From assembly GCF_004321985.1 (NCBI RefSeq), contig NZ_SCQN01000011.1, positions 124,001 to 188,000 of the forward strand: a stretch of DNA of 64,000 bases, read 5' to 3'. This document shows, piece by piece, positions 8,132-16,967 of the stretch. Below the pieces are notes generated by a model, which saw nothing but the letters and a program-made list of their open reading frames with translations, was not told the DNA's origin and did not search any database. The stretch's first letter is position 1; every line of letters begins with the position of its first letter. The stretch comes from Castellaniella sp. GTDB lineage: Bacteria > Pseudomonadota > Gammaproteobacteria > Burkholderiales > Burkholderiaceae_B. The position numbers were made by a program, and so were the translations under genes.

Positions 8132-8923
8132 CTATTGGGCCGGGAACTGGATGTTACCCTCGGCGAAGTATTTCTGGGAGAATTTCCGAATCGTGCCGTC
8201 GGCCAGCATGGACTTGAGTGTCTGGTTGACCTCGGTTTCCAGCTTGGTGTTGCCCTTGCGCATCCCCATGGCGATGGGTTCATTCAGAATGGGGTCGGTC
8301 AGAGTCATCGAGGCAAGTTCATAATTCTTGCCTTCTGGTTTGTTCAGGAAGCCCTCGACCGCACTCTGCGCTTCCTGGAAGGTGGCATCCAGTCGGCCGG
8401 AAGTCACATCCACGAAGGCATTGGTGTAGCTGGGGTAGGCGATCACGTTGACGCCCTTGGGTGCCCAGTTCTTGCGCGCATAGGTTTCCATCGTCGTTCC
8501 CTGCTGCACACCGACGCGCTTGCCCTTGAGGGATTCGGCCGTGGGTTCCAGCCCGCTGCCTTTCTTCACCATGAGCTTGACCGGCACGATGTACACGGGC
8601 GTCGAGAAGTCGATGACTTTCTGGCGCGCCTCGGTGGCGGTCATGGTGGAATTGGCCAGATCGAACTTGCGCGCCTGCAGCCCCGGAATCAGGCTGTCGA
8701 AGGATTGGTCGATCCACACACAGGTGCGGCTCATGCGTTTGCACAGCTCGTTGCCGATGTCGATGTCGAAGCCTTCGAGCTGGCCTTTGGGGTCGCGGTA
8801 TTCGAACGGCGGGTAGCCAGCCTCGGTGGCGATCTTGAGTTCCGGAGCGTTGGCGGCCAGACTTGTCGCCGGGATCAGTCCGGCAGCCAGCACCAATGCC
8901 GCACCGAACAGGGCGGTCTTCAT
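8132..8923 (-). CDS. hisJ: Polar amino-acid ABC transporter, periplasmic binding protein (HisJ/ArgT-like)
   Basis: A 263-residue SBP_bac_3 protein. Residues 1-23 form a signal peptide ending near SLAAN. The mature part opens with LKIATEAGYPPFEYRDPKG and GFDIDIGNELCKRM, then VGVQQGTTMETYA, all standard for lysine/arginine/ornithine/histidine binding proteins. Two cysteines (CKRMSRTC) match the disulphide loop of HisJ/ArgT. AGGAG lies upstream of the ATG. It is the first gene of the transporter operon. The 5' leader holds a 19-base hairpin. Confidence 0.92.
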   Translation of the reverse strand: MKTALFGAALVLAAGLIPATSLAANAPELKIATEAGYPPFEYRDPKGQLEGFDIDIGNELCKRMSRTCVWIDQSFDSLIPGLQARKFDLANSTMTATEARQKVIDFSTPVYIVPVKLMVKKGSGLEPTAESLKGKRVGVQQGTTMETYARKNWAPKGVNVIAYPSYTNAFVDVTSGRLDATFQEAQSAVEGFLNKPEGKNYELASMTLTDPILNEPIAMGMRKGNTKLETEVNQTLKSMLADGTIRKFSQKYFAEGNIQFPAQ

Positions 8924-8952
8924 TGCGGGTATTCTCCTGTGGAGCCTGGCAG

Positions 8953-8971
8953 CGGACCGTTGTGCGGTCCG
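8953..8971 (-). promoter_or_regulatory. Hairpin in the leader or promoter region of the hisJ operon
   Basis: CGGACCG and CGGTCCG form a perfect seven-pair inverted repeat with a five-base centre, 30 bases before the hisJ start. No T run follows on the minus strand. It could be a repressor site or a leader RNA structure. The rest of the 146-base gap shows nothing else clear. Confidence 0.35.
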
Positions 8972-9069
8972 ACGCTGTCCGGCAGTGACAAGGCGTGATG
9001 TTAACTCATGTGTCGCCGTAGCCGCATCGAGCTTTACCCTGGTGGCCTGACGGGGACGCCCCGACCGGC

Positions 9070-9741
9070 TCAGCCGGGCAGTGCGGGTTCGCGGCTGGGT
9101 TCGATCTGGATGGCCTCCTGGATGTGGCGGATGATTTCGTCCAGATCGTCGGTCACCAGGATGCCGTCCAGATCGAAGGGGCCGATCATGCCATGGGCCA
9201 GCGGCTGATCGCGTACCCAGGCGATCAGCCCGCTCCAGAAGGCTGTCCCGACCAGGATGATGGGCGCCGGCGGGTGCTTGAGCGTCTGGACCAGGGTGAT
9301 GGCTTCGAAGAGCTCGTCCAGCGTACCGAAGCCGCCCGGCAGCACCACATAGGCCAGGCTATGCATGAAGAACGAGGCCTTGCGGGAATTGAAGTATTCG
9401 AAATGCAGGCTGTTCGTCTGGAAGCGATTGTCAGTGGTTTCGCGCGGCAGGAGGATGTTCAGTCCCACGCTGCGCCCGCCCGCTTCGAAGGCGCCCCGGT
9501 TGGCGGCTTCCATCAGGCCTGGGCCGCCGCCGGCGATCACCGGGATTCCGAGCTGTGCAATGCGCCCGCCGAGTTCCAGACCCAGCCTGTAGAATGGGTG
9601 ATCACGCGGGGTGCGCGCGCTGCCGAAAATGCTGACGCCGGGGCCGATCTTCTGGAAGGCTGCCGTGGCCTTGCGCATCTCTGATTCAATGGTGGCAATC
9701 TGTTGTTCCGCCGAGACTCGTGCTGTTTTATTGTTTGTCAT
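9070..9741 (-). CDS. LOG-family protein (probable cytokinin-type nucleoside 5'-monophosphate phosphoribohydrolase)
   Basis: A 223-residue Rossmann-fold protein with the two LOG motifs: GGGPGLMEAANRG (residues 71-83) and PGGFGTLDE (135-143). LOG enzymes cleave the ribose-phosphate from nucleotide monophosphates; in bacteria most are annotated only as 'TIGR00730 family'. The longest reading starts at ATG 9741, overlapping the polA start in the opposite direction. The Met at residue 22 (base 9678) is an alternative start that would leave room for a polA promoter. It is encoded upstream of hisJ on the same strand but 146 bases away. Confidence 0.85.
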   Translation of the reverse strand: MTNNKTARVSAEQQIATIESEMRKATAAFQKIGPGVSIFGSARTPRDHPFYRLGLELGGRIAQLGIPVIAGGGPGLMEAANRGAFEAGGRSVGLNILLPRETTDNRFQTNSLHFEYFNSRKASFFMHSLAYVVLPGGFGTLDELFEAITLVQTLKHPPAPIILVGTAFWSGLIAWVRDQPLAHGMIGPFDLDGILVTDDLDEIIRHIQEAIQIEPSREPALPG

Positions 9742-12460
9742 GAAAAAAACCTTGTTGCTTGTGGATGGGTCCAGCTACCTGTATCGCGCCTATCATGCGC
9801 TGCCAGATTTGCGCAATGCGCGTGGCGAACCCACTGGAGCCTTGTACGGTGTCATCTCCATGTTAAGGAGGCTATTGCACGATTACAAGGACGTGGCCGA
9901 ATACGGCGCCTGTGTGTTTGATGCCCATGGGGGCTCATTTCGCAACCGCATCTATCCGCAGTACAAAGCGAATCGCCCTCCCATGCCGGACGATATGCGG
10001 GTTCAGATCGAGCCTATCCATGACGCGGCGGCCGCGCTGGGCTGGACGGTGATCGTGCAGCCCGAGGTGGAGGCCGACGACGTGATTGGCACGCTGGCGC
10101 ACCAGGCGGCCAAAAGTGGCTTTTATACCATCATTTCGACGGGAGACAAGGATCTCGCGCAGTTGGTGGACGAACATGTCGAGCTCATCAACACGATGAC
10201 CAACGACCGGCTGGACCGCGATGGCGTGATGGCCAAGTTCGGCGTACCACCCGAGCGCATCGTCGATTATCTGATGCTGACCGGTGATGCCGTCGATAAC
10301 GTGCCGGGTGTGGACAAGGTCGGCCCCAAGACCGCCGCCAAGTGGCTGGCGGAGTATGGCAGCGTGGAATCCCTGATCGGACAGGTTGATGCGATCAAGG
10401 GGGCGGCGGGCGCCAATCTGCGTACGGCAATCGGGCACTTCGGGCTAACCCGTGAACTGCTCACCATCAAGCTGGATTGCGAGCTGCCGCGAGCCTATTC
10501 TTTGCCGCAGCTCCAACTGCGGGCGCCAGACCGCGATCATTTGATCCGGATCTACGAGGATTATGGCTTCCGGACTTGGCTGCGCGAGGAAACGGGTGAC
10601 GGCCAGCGACTGCCGGCGCAGGACGCGCGCGTCGCCCACGATGCACCGCCCGCGCCGGTGGCGCTGCACTACGACGTGATCCTGGATCAGGAGACCTTCT
10701 TCGTGTGGATGGAAAAGGTCCGGTATGCACCATTGGTGGCTCTGGATACAGAGACCACCAGCCTGGATCCCATGGCGGCGCGACTGGTTGGGCTGTCGCT
10801 CGCGATAGAGCCCGGCCACGCGGCCTACATTCCGGTGGGACATCGCGCCCCGGGGACGCCTGAACAGCTGGATCGTGCCTGGGTGCTCGATCAGTTGCGC
10901 AGCTGGATCGAGGATCCGGCGGCCCCGAAGCTGTTGCATCATGCCAAGTACGACGCCCACGTCTTTGCCAACGAAGGCCTGTCGTTACGCGGCATTCGGC
11001 ACGACACCATGCTGCAGGCGTATGTGCTGCAGTCGCATCGCCGAGTCAACTTGCAGGACCTGTGCATCCAGTGGCTGGGGCTCACGGGCACCACTTATGA
11101 AGACCTGTGCGGCAAGGGCGCTCGGCAGATCGGTTTCGATGAGGTCGACCTGCAGCTGGCGGGCCACTATGCCGCCGAGGACGCGGATTTCACCTTGCGG
11201 CTGCATCAGGTCCTGTATCCCAAGCTTCAGGCCGAGCCCAAGCTGATGGGCATCTATGAACTGGAGGTTCGCACATCGGACGTCCTGACCCGCGTGGAGC
11301 GCAATGGCGTGGCAATCGATACCCGAGCGCTGGCCGTGCAGAGCCAGGAGCTCGGCCGCGAGATGATCGCGCTGGAGTCCCAGGCCCACGCGTTGGCGGG
11401 GCAGCCATTCAACCTGAATTCCCCCAAGCAGCTTGGGGAGATCCTGTTTGACCGCATGCAGTTGCCGGTGGTCCGAAAGACTGCCAGCGGTGCTCCTTCC
11501 ACGGATGAAGAGGTCCTCACCCGGCTCGCTGCGGATTATCCGCTGCCCCGGCTGCTGCTGGATTACCGGGGGATCGCCAAGCTGAAGTCCACCTATACGG
11601 ACAAGCTGCCGCGCATGGTCGATCCCCGGACGGGGCGAGTGCATACGCGCTACGCCCAGGCGGCGGTTGTGACGGGGCGCCTGGCTTCATCCGATCCCAA
11701 CCTGCAGAACATCCCGGTTCGCACGCCCGAAGGCCGGCGCGTGCGCTCAGCCTTCGTGTCCAGCCTGGGACAGGTCGTCTCGGCTGACTATTCGCAGATC
11801 GAACTGCGGGTCATGGCGCATGTGTCGGGCGACGAGAACCTGCGCCGTGCCTTTGCCGAGGGCCAGGACATCCACCAGGCCACGGCGGCCGAGGTCTTTG
11901 GCCTGGCCCCGGACCAAGTCGACGCCGAGCATCGGAGAGCAGCCAAGGCGATCAATTTCGGGCTCATCTACGGGATGGGAGAATTCGGCCTGGCGACGAA
12001 TCTGGGTATCACGCGCGCGGCGGCCAGGTCCTATATCGACCGGTATTTCATGCGCTATCCGGGGGTCGCCGATTACATGGTCCGCATCCGCAAGCAGGCG
12101 CACGATCAGGGTTTCGTGGAGACCGTTTTTGGGCGGCGGCTGTATTTTCCCGAGTTGGCCGGTGCGAAGGGGCCGCGCGCGGCGGCGGCCGAGCGGGCCG
12201 CCATCAATGCGCCCATGCAGGGCACGGCGGCCGACCTCATCAAGATGGCCATGGTGGCGGTCCAGGATTGGCTGGATGCCGAGGGCCTGCGCAGCCTCAT
12301 GGTCATGCAGGTGCACGACGAGCTGGTCTTCGATGCCGTGCAGGAAGAGGTCCCGCTGTTGCGTGAGCACGTGCCGCGGCTGATGGCCGGGGTGGCCGAC
12401 CTTGCTGTGCCGCTGGTGGCCGAGGTCGGTGTCGGCCGCGACTGGGGAGAGGCCCACTGA
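9740..12460 (+). CDS. polA: DNA polymerase I
   Basis: A 906-residue, full-length PolA. The N-terminal 290 residues are the 5'-3' exonuclease (MKKTLLLVDGSSYLYRAYHA, TGDAVDNVPGVDKVGPKTAA). The middle domain keeps the proofreading residues: VALDTETTS, HHAKYDAH and YAAEDADFT. The polymerase domain has SADYSQIELRVMAH, the O-helix KAINFGLIYGM and MVMQVHDELVFD. It works in Okazaki fragment maturation and repair. No good Shine-Dalgarno lies before ATG 9740. The start was chosen because MKKTLLLVDGSSYLYRA is the conserved N-terminus. It is divergent from the LOG gene and converges with the Na/Pi cotransporter gene. Confidence 0.97.
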   Translation: MKKTLLLVDGSSYLYRAYHALPDLRNARGEPTGALYGVISMLRRLLHDYKDVAEYGACVFDAHGGSFRNRIYPQYKANRPPMPDDMRVQIEPIHDAAAALGWTVIVQPEVEADDVIGTLAHQAAKSGFYTIISTGDKDLAQLVDEHVELINTMTNDRLDRDGVMAKFGVPPERIVDYLMLTGDAVDNVPGVDKVGPKTAAKWLAEYGSVESLIGQVDAIKGAAGANLRTAIGHFGLTRELLTIKLDCELPRAYSLPQLQLRAPDRDHLIRIYEDYGFRTWLREETGDGQRLPAQDARVAHDAPPAPVALHYDVILDQETFFVWMEKVRYAPLVALDTETTSLDPMAARLVGLSLAIEPGHAAYIPVGHRAPGTPEQLDRAWVLDQLRSWIEDPAAPKLLHHAKYDAHVFANEGLSLRGIRHDTMLQAYVLQSHRRVNLQDLCIQWLGLTGTTYEDLCGKGARQIGFDEVDLQLAGHYAAEDADFTLRLHQVLYPKLQAEPKLMGIYELEVRTSDVLTRVERNGVAIDTRALAVQSQELGREMIALESQAHALAGQPFNLNSPKQLGEILFDRMQLPVVRKTASGAPSTDEEVLTRLAADYPLPRLLLDYRGIAKLKSTYTDKLPRMVDPRTGRVHTRYAQAAVVTGRLASSDPNLQNIPVRTPEGRRVRSAFVSSLGQVVSADYSQIELRVMAHVSGDENLRRAFAEGQDIHQATAAEVFGLAPDQVDAEHRRAAKAINFGLIYGMGEFGLATNLGITRAAARSYIDRYFMRYPGVADYMVRIRKQAHDQGFVETVFGRRLYFPELAGAKGPRAAAAERAAINAPMQGTAADLIKMAMVAVQDWLDAEGLRSLMVMQVHDELVFDAVQEEVPLLREHVPRLMAGVADLAVPLVAEVGVGRDWGEAH

Positions 12461-12499
12461 ACGGGCGCAGGGCAAGCGCGGGCCCGGCTGAGTGATTGC

Positions 12500-14158
12500 T
12501 CATTCCGTTTCCCGCAACCGGTTGGGCCGCAATTCGCCGTAGCGGGTCAGGATCGGGTAGGCGGCCGCGTTGACCAGATAGGAATTTACGCCGCCCGCAT
12601 CGCGCAGGACCTCCAGGTAGAAGGCCCCCTCGTCGACCGCGTCGACGCGGCCGGCCTTGATGCGCTCCAGATGCCGCTGGGCGGCCTTGTCTTCCAGATC
12701 ACGGAAGTAGTCTTTTTCAAATGCAAGGCTGCGGGCAACCTGCCGGTCGCCCGACATGAACAAGGCTGCCGACTGGCGCAGAGTCTGCTGCAGCCGCTCC
12801 AGTACCCCGGAGAGTTCAGCCCGTTGCTCGACGTCGAACTGCCAGTGTTTTTTGTGCAGCCGGTTCGCGTGGCCCAGCAGGCCCATGCCCGACACGCTGG
12901 CGGCGTGTGCAATGTTCATGGAAAACGCGAGGATGTTCTTCAGCGTCTTCTCGTCATCTGAGCTCAGGGTTTCCCGATCCTGGGTGGCAAGGTAAGCCGT
13001 GATCGACTGATCGAGCTGGTTGATGGCACTGTTCAGACGGCGGGCCTGGCCGACGGCGTCGCTGTCTTCGTGCAGCAAGGCGCGCTGAGTCAGCAGCAGG
13101 GACTCGCGCAGCAGGTCGGTGAGCCGCAGCGATTCTCGCGTGGCCTGGCCCAGCGCCACAGCCGGGACTTCGCGAGCCGAGGCATCCAGATACCGGGGGC
13201 GCGCCGGATCGTCGGGATCCAGGCGCTGCGGCAGCAGACGTTGCAGCCCGCGTGCATACAAGGAGAGGGCGGGCATGAAGCATGCCGCCACCACCAGATT
13301 GAAAACCAGGTGGAAGTTCGCTACCGCATGCGAATGATCAGGTCCCAGCGCGCCCATGATGGTGCCGGCCCATGGCAGGAGGACAATGGCGACGAGGCAG
13401 CCGGCGACGCGGGTTCCGAGGTTCCCCATGGGCAGCTGGCGTGACGCCGGGTTGCCGTCGTGGCCGCCCTCCAGCACTGGGTTGACGGCTGTGCCCAGGT
13501 TGGCGCCCAGCACCAGGATATAGGCCAGTTCGGGGCTTGCCAGGCCGTGGTGCGCCAGTGACATGATCAGTACGACGACCGCGACACTGGAGTGGGAGGC
13601 CCAGGTCAGCGCCGTGCTGGCCGCCAGTGCCAACAGTGGCATCCCGCCCAGGGTCTGCAGTGCGCTCCCCAGCATGGGGGCGGTATTCAGCGGTTCGAAC
13701 ATGGTGACCAGCTCGTCCAGCGCCAGAAGCAGCAGACCCAGTCCGATGAACACGCGCCCCAGGTCGCGGGTCCGGCCCGGCGCGTGATGCCGGAACATCC
13801 AGACTCCGGCCAGAATCAGGGCGGGCGCCAGATACGTCGGGTTGAACGACAGGGCCTGGACGATCAGTGTCGTGCCCACGTTGGCACCCAGCATGGCGGC
13901 CAGCCCCGGGGTCAGCGAGACCAGTCCGTCCATGGCAAAGCCCGTGATCATCAGGCCCGTGGCTGTGCTGCTCTGGATGGCTGCTGTGACGCCCAGTCCG
14001 GTCAGGAATGCCCGGGGCAGTGACCCCAAGGCGCGACCAATCCAGAGCCCGAAGGTCTTGCCAAAGGCCCGCTGCACCCCCGTCTGCACCATGTGTACGC
14101 CCCACAGCAGCAGGGCGACGAAGCCGCCAAAGCCGACGAGGACCTGGAGTTCCTGCAT
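12500..14158 (-). CDS. Na+/phosphate cotransporter family protein with C-terminal PhoU-like domain
   Basis: A 552-residue protein. Residues 1 to about 310 hold two inverted NptA/PNaS repeats. The first carries GVTAAIQSSTATGLMITGF. The second carries ALTWASHSSVAVVVLIMS, where the usual QSS is HSS. Each is followed by a LGAN-LGT type segment (MLGANVGTTLIVQ, VLGANLGTAVNP). Residues 340-540 are a helical PhoU-like regulatory domain. The family moves phosphate with Na+ and is often proposed to export phosphate when internal levels are high (YjbB). No pst genes are nearby; a separate phoU lies at 42895. It is convergent with polA, 39 bases away. Confidence 0.88.
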   Translation of the reverse strand: MQELQVLVGFGGFVALLLWGVHMVQTGVQRAFGKTFGLWIGRALGSLPRAFLTGLGVTAAIQSSTATGLMITGFAMDGLVSLTPGLAAMLGANVGTTLIVQALSFNPTYLAPALILAGVWMFRHHAPGRTRDLGRVFIGLGLLLLALDELVTMFEPLNTAPMLGSALQTLGGMPLLALAASTALTWASHSSVAVVVLIMSLAHHGLASPELAYILVLGANLGTAVNPVLEGGHDGNPASRQLPMGNLGTRVAGCLVAIVLLPWAGTIMGALGPDHSHAVANFHLVFNLVVAACFMPALSLYARGLQRLLPQRLDPDDPARPRYLDASAREVPAVALGQATRESLRLTDLLRESLLLTQRALLHEDSDAVGQARRLNSAINQLDQSITAYLATQDRETLSSDDEKTLKNILAFSMNIAHAASVSGMGLLGHANRLHKKHWQFDVEQRAELSGVLERLQQTLRQSAALFMSGDRQVARSLAFEKDYFRDLEDKAAQRHLERIKAGRVDAVDEGAFYLEVLRDAGGVNSYLVNAAAYPILTRYGELRPNRLRETE

Positions 14159-14182
14159 GTGCGGCGGCCCTTTGTGCTGGCC

Positions 14183-15061
14183 TCAGGGTTGCATCTGGCG
14201 CAGCGCCTCGATGCGTCGCTCGATGGGCGGGTGTGAGGCGAACAGAGCCCCCACGGCACCTCCGGCGATGCCCGCGGCCTGGAAAGACTTTGGAAGCGTT
14301 CCGGCTTCCAGCCCCCCTAGTCGTGCCAGGGCATGGATCATCGGATCGCGCGCACCCAGCAAGCGGGCCGAACCAGCATCCGCCCGAAACTCCCGTTGGC
14401 GGGAGAACCAGGCCACGATGATGGAAGCAATCACGCCGAACAGGATTTCGCACACAATCACGCTCAAGTAGTAACCCATGCCGACGCTGTCACGGTCGTT
14501 CTTCAGGAGAGCGCGATCGACGAAATATCCGACCAGCCGGGACAGGAAGATCACGAATGTATTGACGATCCCCTGGATCAGCGTCAGGGTCACCATGTCT
14601 CCGTTGGAGATGTGGGTGATCTCGTGCCCCAGCACGGCCGTGATTTCTTCTTCGTTCATGGACGACAGCAGCCCGGTGGAGACGGCGACCAGGGACTCAT
14701 TGCGAAAGGCCCCGGTGGCAAAGGCGTTGGGGTCGCCTTCGTAGATGGCGACCTCGGGGTGGCCGATGCCGGCGCGGTCCGCGAGCTGGTGTATGGTGTC
14801 GACCAGCCAGGCTTCGCGGGCGTTACCCGGCGCTTGTGGGTCGATGATGCGTGCGCCGGTGCTCATCTTGGCCATCCACTTGCTCATGAAAAGCGAGATG
14901 AACGAGCCGGCGAATCCGAGCAGCGAGGCAAAGATGAGCAGTTGGACCGGGTCGATGCCGTTGGCCGTCAGGTAGCGGCCCACGCCGAGCACACTCATGC
15001 TGATGCTCAGCACCAGCATGACGGCCAGGTTGGTGACGAGAAAGAGGGCGATTCTTTTCAT
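14183..15061 (-). CDS. htpX: Membrane zinc metalloprotease HtpX
   Basis: A 292-residue M48 peptidase for quality control of inner-membrane proteins. Two N-terminal membrane spans (residues 4-26, 38-60) precede the zinc motif HEITH (146-150). Two more spans follow, then the third ligand in [32 protein letters not shown] is the HtpX substrate-cleft signature. It lies 24 bases upstream of the Na/Pi gene on the same strand. The shared divergent region with the next gene contains a 16-base palindrome. Confidence 0.95.
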   Translation of the reverse strand: MKRIALFLVTNLAVMLVLSISMSVLGVGRYLTANGIDPVQLLIFASLLGFAGSFISLFMSKWMAKMSTGARIIDPQAPGNAREAWLVDTIHQLADRAGIGHPEVAIYEGDPNAFATGAFRNESLVAVSTGLLSSMNEEEITAVLGHEITHISNGDMVTLTLIQGIVNTFVIFLSRLVGYFVDRALLKNDRDSVGMGYYLSVIVCEILFGVIASIIVAWFSRQREFRADAGSARLLGARDPMIHALARLGGLEAGTLPKSFQAAGIAGGAVGALFASHPPIERRIEALRQMQP

Positions 15062-15111
15062 GGCTCAGGGTCTTCCGCGAGTGGAGGAGTTGTTGCGCTC
15101 AAAGTGTATAG

Positions 15112-15127
15112 TATCGGCTTGCCGATA
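15112..15127. promoter_or_regulatory. Operator-like palindrome between htpX and the DMT exporter gene
   Basis: TATCGGC (15112-15118) and GCCGATA (15121-15127) form a perfect inverted repeat with a two-base centre in the 118-base divergent region. It lies 50 bases from htpX and 52 bases from the exporter start, next to AT-rich sequence GTATAGTATC that may hold -10 elements. The shape fits a dimeric repressor site. The regulator is unknown. Confidence 0.45.
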
Positions 15128-15179
15128 TGCATTCATGGCCCAGAACCTGAATCAATGAACTGACCTGTAGAGACATTCA

Positions 15180-16097
15180 ATGCAGTCGCTGTGGATGCTG
15201 TTGGCTTGCGTGATGTTTGCCATGATGGGCGCCTTCGTGAAGGTCGCCGCCGATTTGGGGGCGTCGCTGCCTGAAATCGTGCTTTTTCGTGGCGTGCCAT
15301 CGGTCCTTCTGCTGTTTTTCTGGGCGCGTTCCACGCACCGTGCCATTCGGCCCACCAGCTGGCGCCTGCATATCTGGCGCAACCTGAGCGGCATCACCTC
15401 CATGTGGCTGGGGTTCTATGCGCTGTTCGGCCTTCCTCTACCGACGGCGACCAGCCTGAACTACACTGCGCCGCTCTTCATCGCCGGCTGGCTGCTGCTG
15501 GCTGGCGGTGCCCAGCGTGACCCGGTCCGGATCCTGGCTGTGGCCGCGGGCTTTCTCGGGGTGCTGGGCATCCTGCGTCCCAGCATTGCGCATGATGAAT
15601 GGTTTTTTGCCGTGATGGGCCTGGGAGCTGGTGCGTTTGCCGCCGTTGCGATGATGCAGATCCGTCAGTTGGGGCAGATCGGGGAACCGGAGTGGCTCAC
15701 GGTGCTGCTGTTTTCCTGCGGGGTGGTGATCAGCAGCCTGGTCGGCCTGTCGATTGTAGGCTGGCACACGCGCAATCCGCTGGCGTTGTTGGCCCTTACG
15801 GGACTGGGCTCGGCCGGCCTGGTCGGGCAGCTTGCCATGACGCGAGCCTTCGGCCTGGGGTCAACCCTGTTGACGGCGGCGCTGCAGTACACCACCATCA
15901 TCTTTGCAGCGTTGATAGGCATCGTCTTCTGGGGTGATCGGCTGGCCGCGCTTGCCTGGGCGGGTATTGTGCTCATCATCGGTTCCGGCCTGCTTTCGAT
16001 TTGGCGCACCTATTCAGAAAATCGTTTGTTGCGGGGCGCACCGGCGGATACGCCGCCGGTGTTGTCGCGCGCTGCTCAGGAGGACCCACCATCATGA
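15180..16097 (+). CDS. EamA/DMT-family transporter
   Basis: A 305-residue membrane protein with about ten spans arranged as two EamA repeats. The first opens MLLACVMFAMMGAFVKVAAD and contains VLFRGVPSVLLLFFWAR; the second ends with AALIGIVFWGDRLAALAWAGI, the typical EamA motif. Such proteins export metabolites or amino acids; the substrate is unknown. The stop codon overlaps the rhodanese start by four bases (ATGA), so the two are co-translated. The C-terminal 35 residues after the last span are hydrophilic. Confidence 0.85.
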   Translation: MQSLWMLLACVMFAMMGAFVKVAADLGASLPEIVLFRGVPSVLLLFFWARSTHRAIRPTSWRLHIWRNLSGITSMWLGFYALFGLPLPTATSLNYTAPLFIAGWLLLAGGAQRDPVRILAVAAGFLGVLGILRPSIAHDEWFFAVMGLGAGAFAAVAMMQIRQLGQIGEPEWLTVLLFSCGVVISSLVGLSIVGWHTRNPLALLALTGLGSAGLVGQLAMTRAFGLGSTLLTAALQYTTIIFAALIGIVFWGDRLAALAWAGIVLIIGSGLLSIWRTYSENRLLRGAPADTPPVLSRAAQEDPPS

Positions 16098-16960
16098 CCG
16101 ATTTGTTGATTCAGGCCGCGGCCTTGCGCGAGCGTCTGACCCGGCCAGGCTGCCTGGTGTTCGACGTGCGCCACAATCTTGCCGACCATCAGGCGGGGCG
16201 CCGCGCTTATGAAGCCGGTCATATTCCGGGTGCGCTGTACCTGGATCACGAAATCCAGCTCAGCGCGCCGCGCAGCGGCCGCAATGGCCGCCACCCACTG
16301 CCGGACCGCAGCGACTTTGCGGCGCTGATGCGCGCTCAGGGCCTGACCGCCCGTATGGAGGTCGTCGTCTATGACGCAGACAGCAGCATGTTTGCAGCCC
16401 ATCTGTGGTGGATGTTGCGCTGGCTGGGACACGAGGCGGTATCAGTGCTCGACGGCGGCTGGGCAGCCTGGCGGGCGATCGGCGCCGAGGTTGAAACGGG
16501 GACACGCACACCCAGGCTGAGCGAGGCACAGGCGATCCAGGGTCAAGTCCTGTCGGGCAAGCCCTCGATGCCGCTGGTGGACACCCGTGGGGTGCTGGCC
16601 AATCTGGACGACCATCGCCTGACCATTCTGGACGCCCGGGCGCCCGAACGCTTCAGCGGTGAGACGGAGCCCATGGATCCGGTTGGCGGGCACATCCCGG
16701 GTGCAATCAATCGGCCGTTCAAGCTGAATCTGGAGCCAGACGGCCGCTTCAAGCCGTCCGCGCGGCTTCGCCAGGAATTCGAGACGCTGCTGGGCGACCG
16801 CCTGGATCACGGGATCGTGCATCAGTGTGGTTCGGGAATTACCGCCTGCCATAACCTGTTTGCGATGGAACTGGCCGGCTTGCGCGGGTCTGCGCTGTAT
16901 CCGGGATCCTGGAGCGAGTGGTGCAGCGATCCGGCGCGCCCGGTGGCCAAGGGCGCCTGA
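16094..16960 (+). CDS. Two-domain sulfurtransferase (rhodanese / 3-mercaptopyruvate sulfurtransferase)
   Basis: A 288-residue protein of two rhodanese domains. The first (1-135) lacks the catalytic cysteine. The second (160-280) has the active loop CGSGITA with Cys245, a form closer to 3-mercaptopyruvate sulfurtransferases than to thiosulfate ones. GHIPGA appears in both domains (residues 42-47 and 199-204). It overlaps the upstream exporter gene by four bases and ends seven bases before the converging Rieske gene. It would transfer sulfane sulfur in the cytosol. Confidence 0.88.
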   Translation: MTDLLIQAAALRERLTRPGCLVFDVRHNLADHQAGRRAYEAGHIPGALYLDHEIQLSAPRSGRNGRHPLPDRSDFAALMRAQGLTARMEVVVYDADSSMFAAHLWWMLRWLGHEAVSVLDGGWAAWRAIGAEVETGTRTPRLSEAQAIQGQVLSGKPSMPLVDTRGVLANLDDHRLTILDARAPERFSGETEPMDPVGGHIPGAINRPFKLNLEPDGRFKPSARLRQEFETLLGDRLDHGIVHQCGSGITACHNLFAMELAGLRGSALYPGSWSEWCSDPARPVAKGA

Positions 16961-16967
16961 ACCAGGA

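Noticed and set aside
9611-9739. N-terminal extension of polA by 43 codons
   Set aside because: It lies antisense within the LOG gene and is not part of the conserved PolA start MKKTLLLVDGSSYLYRA.
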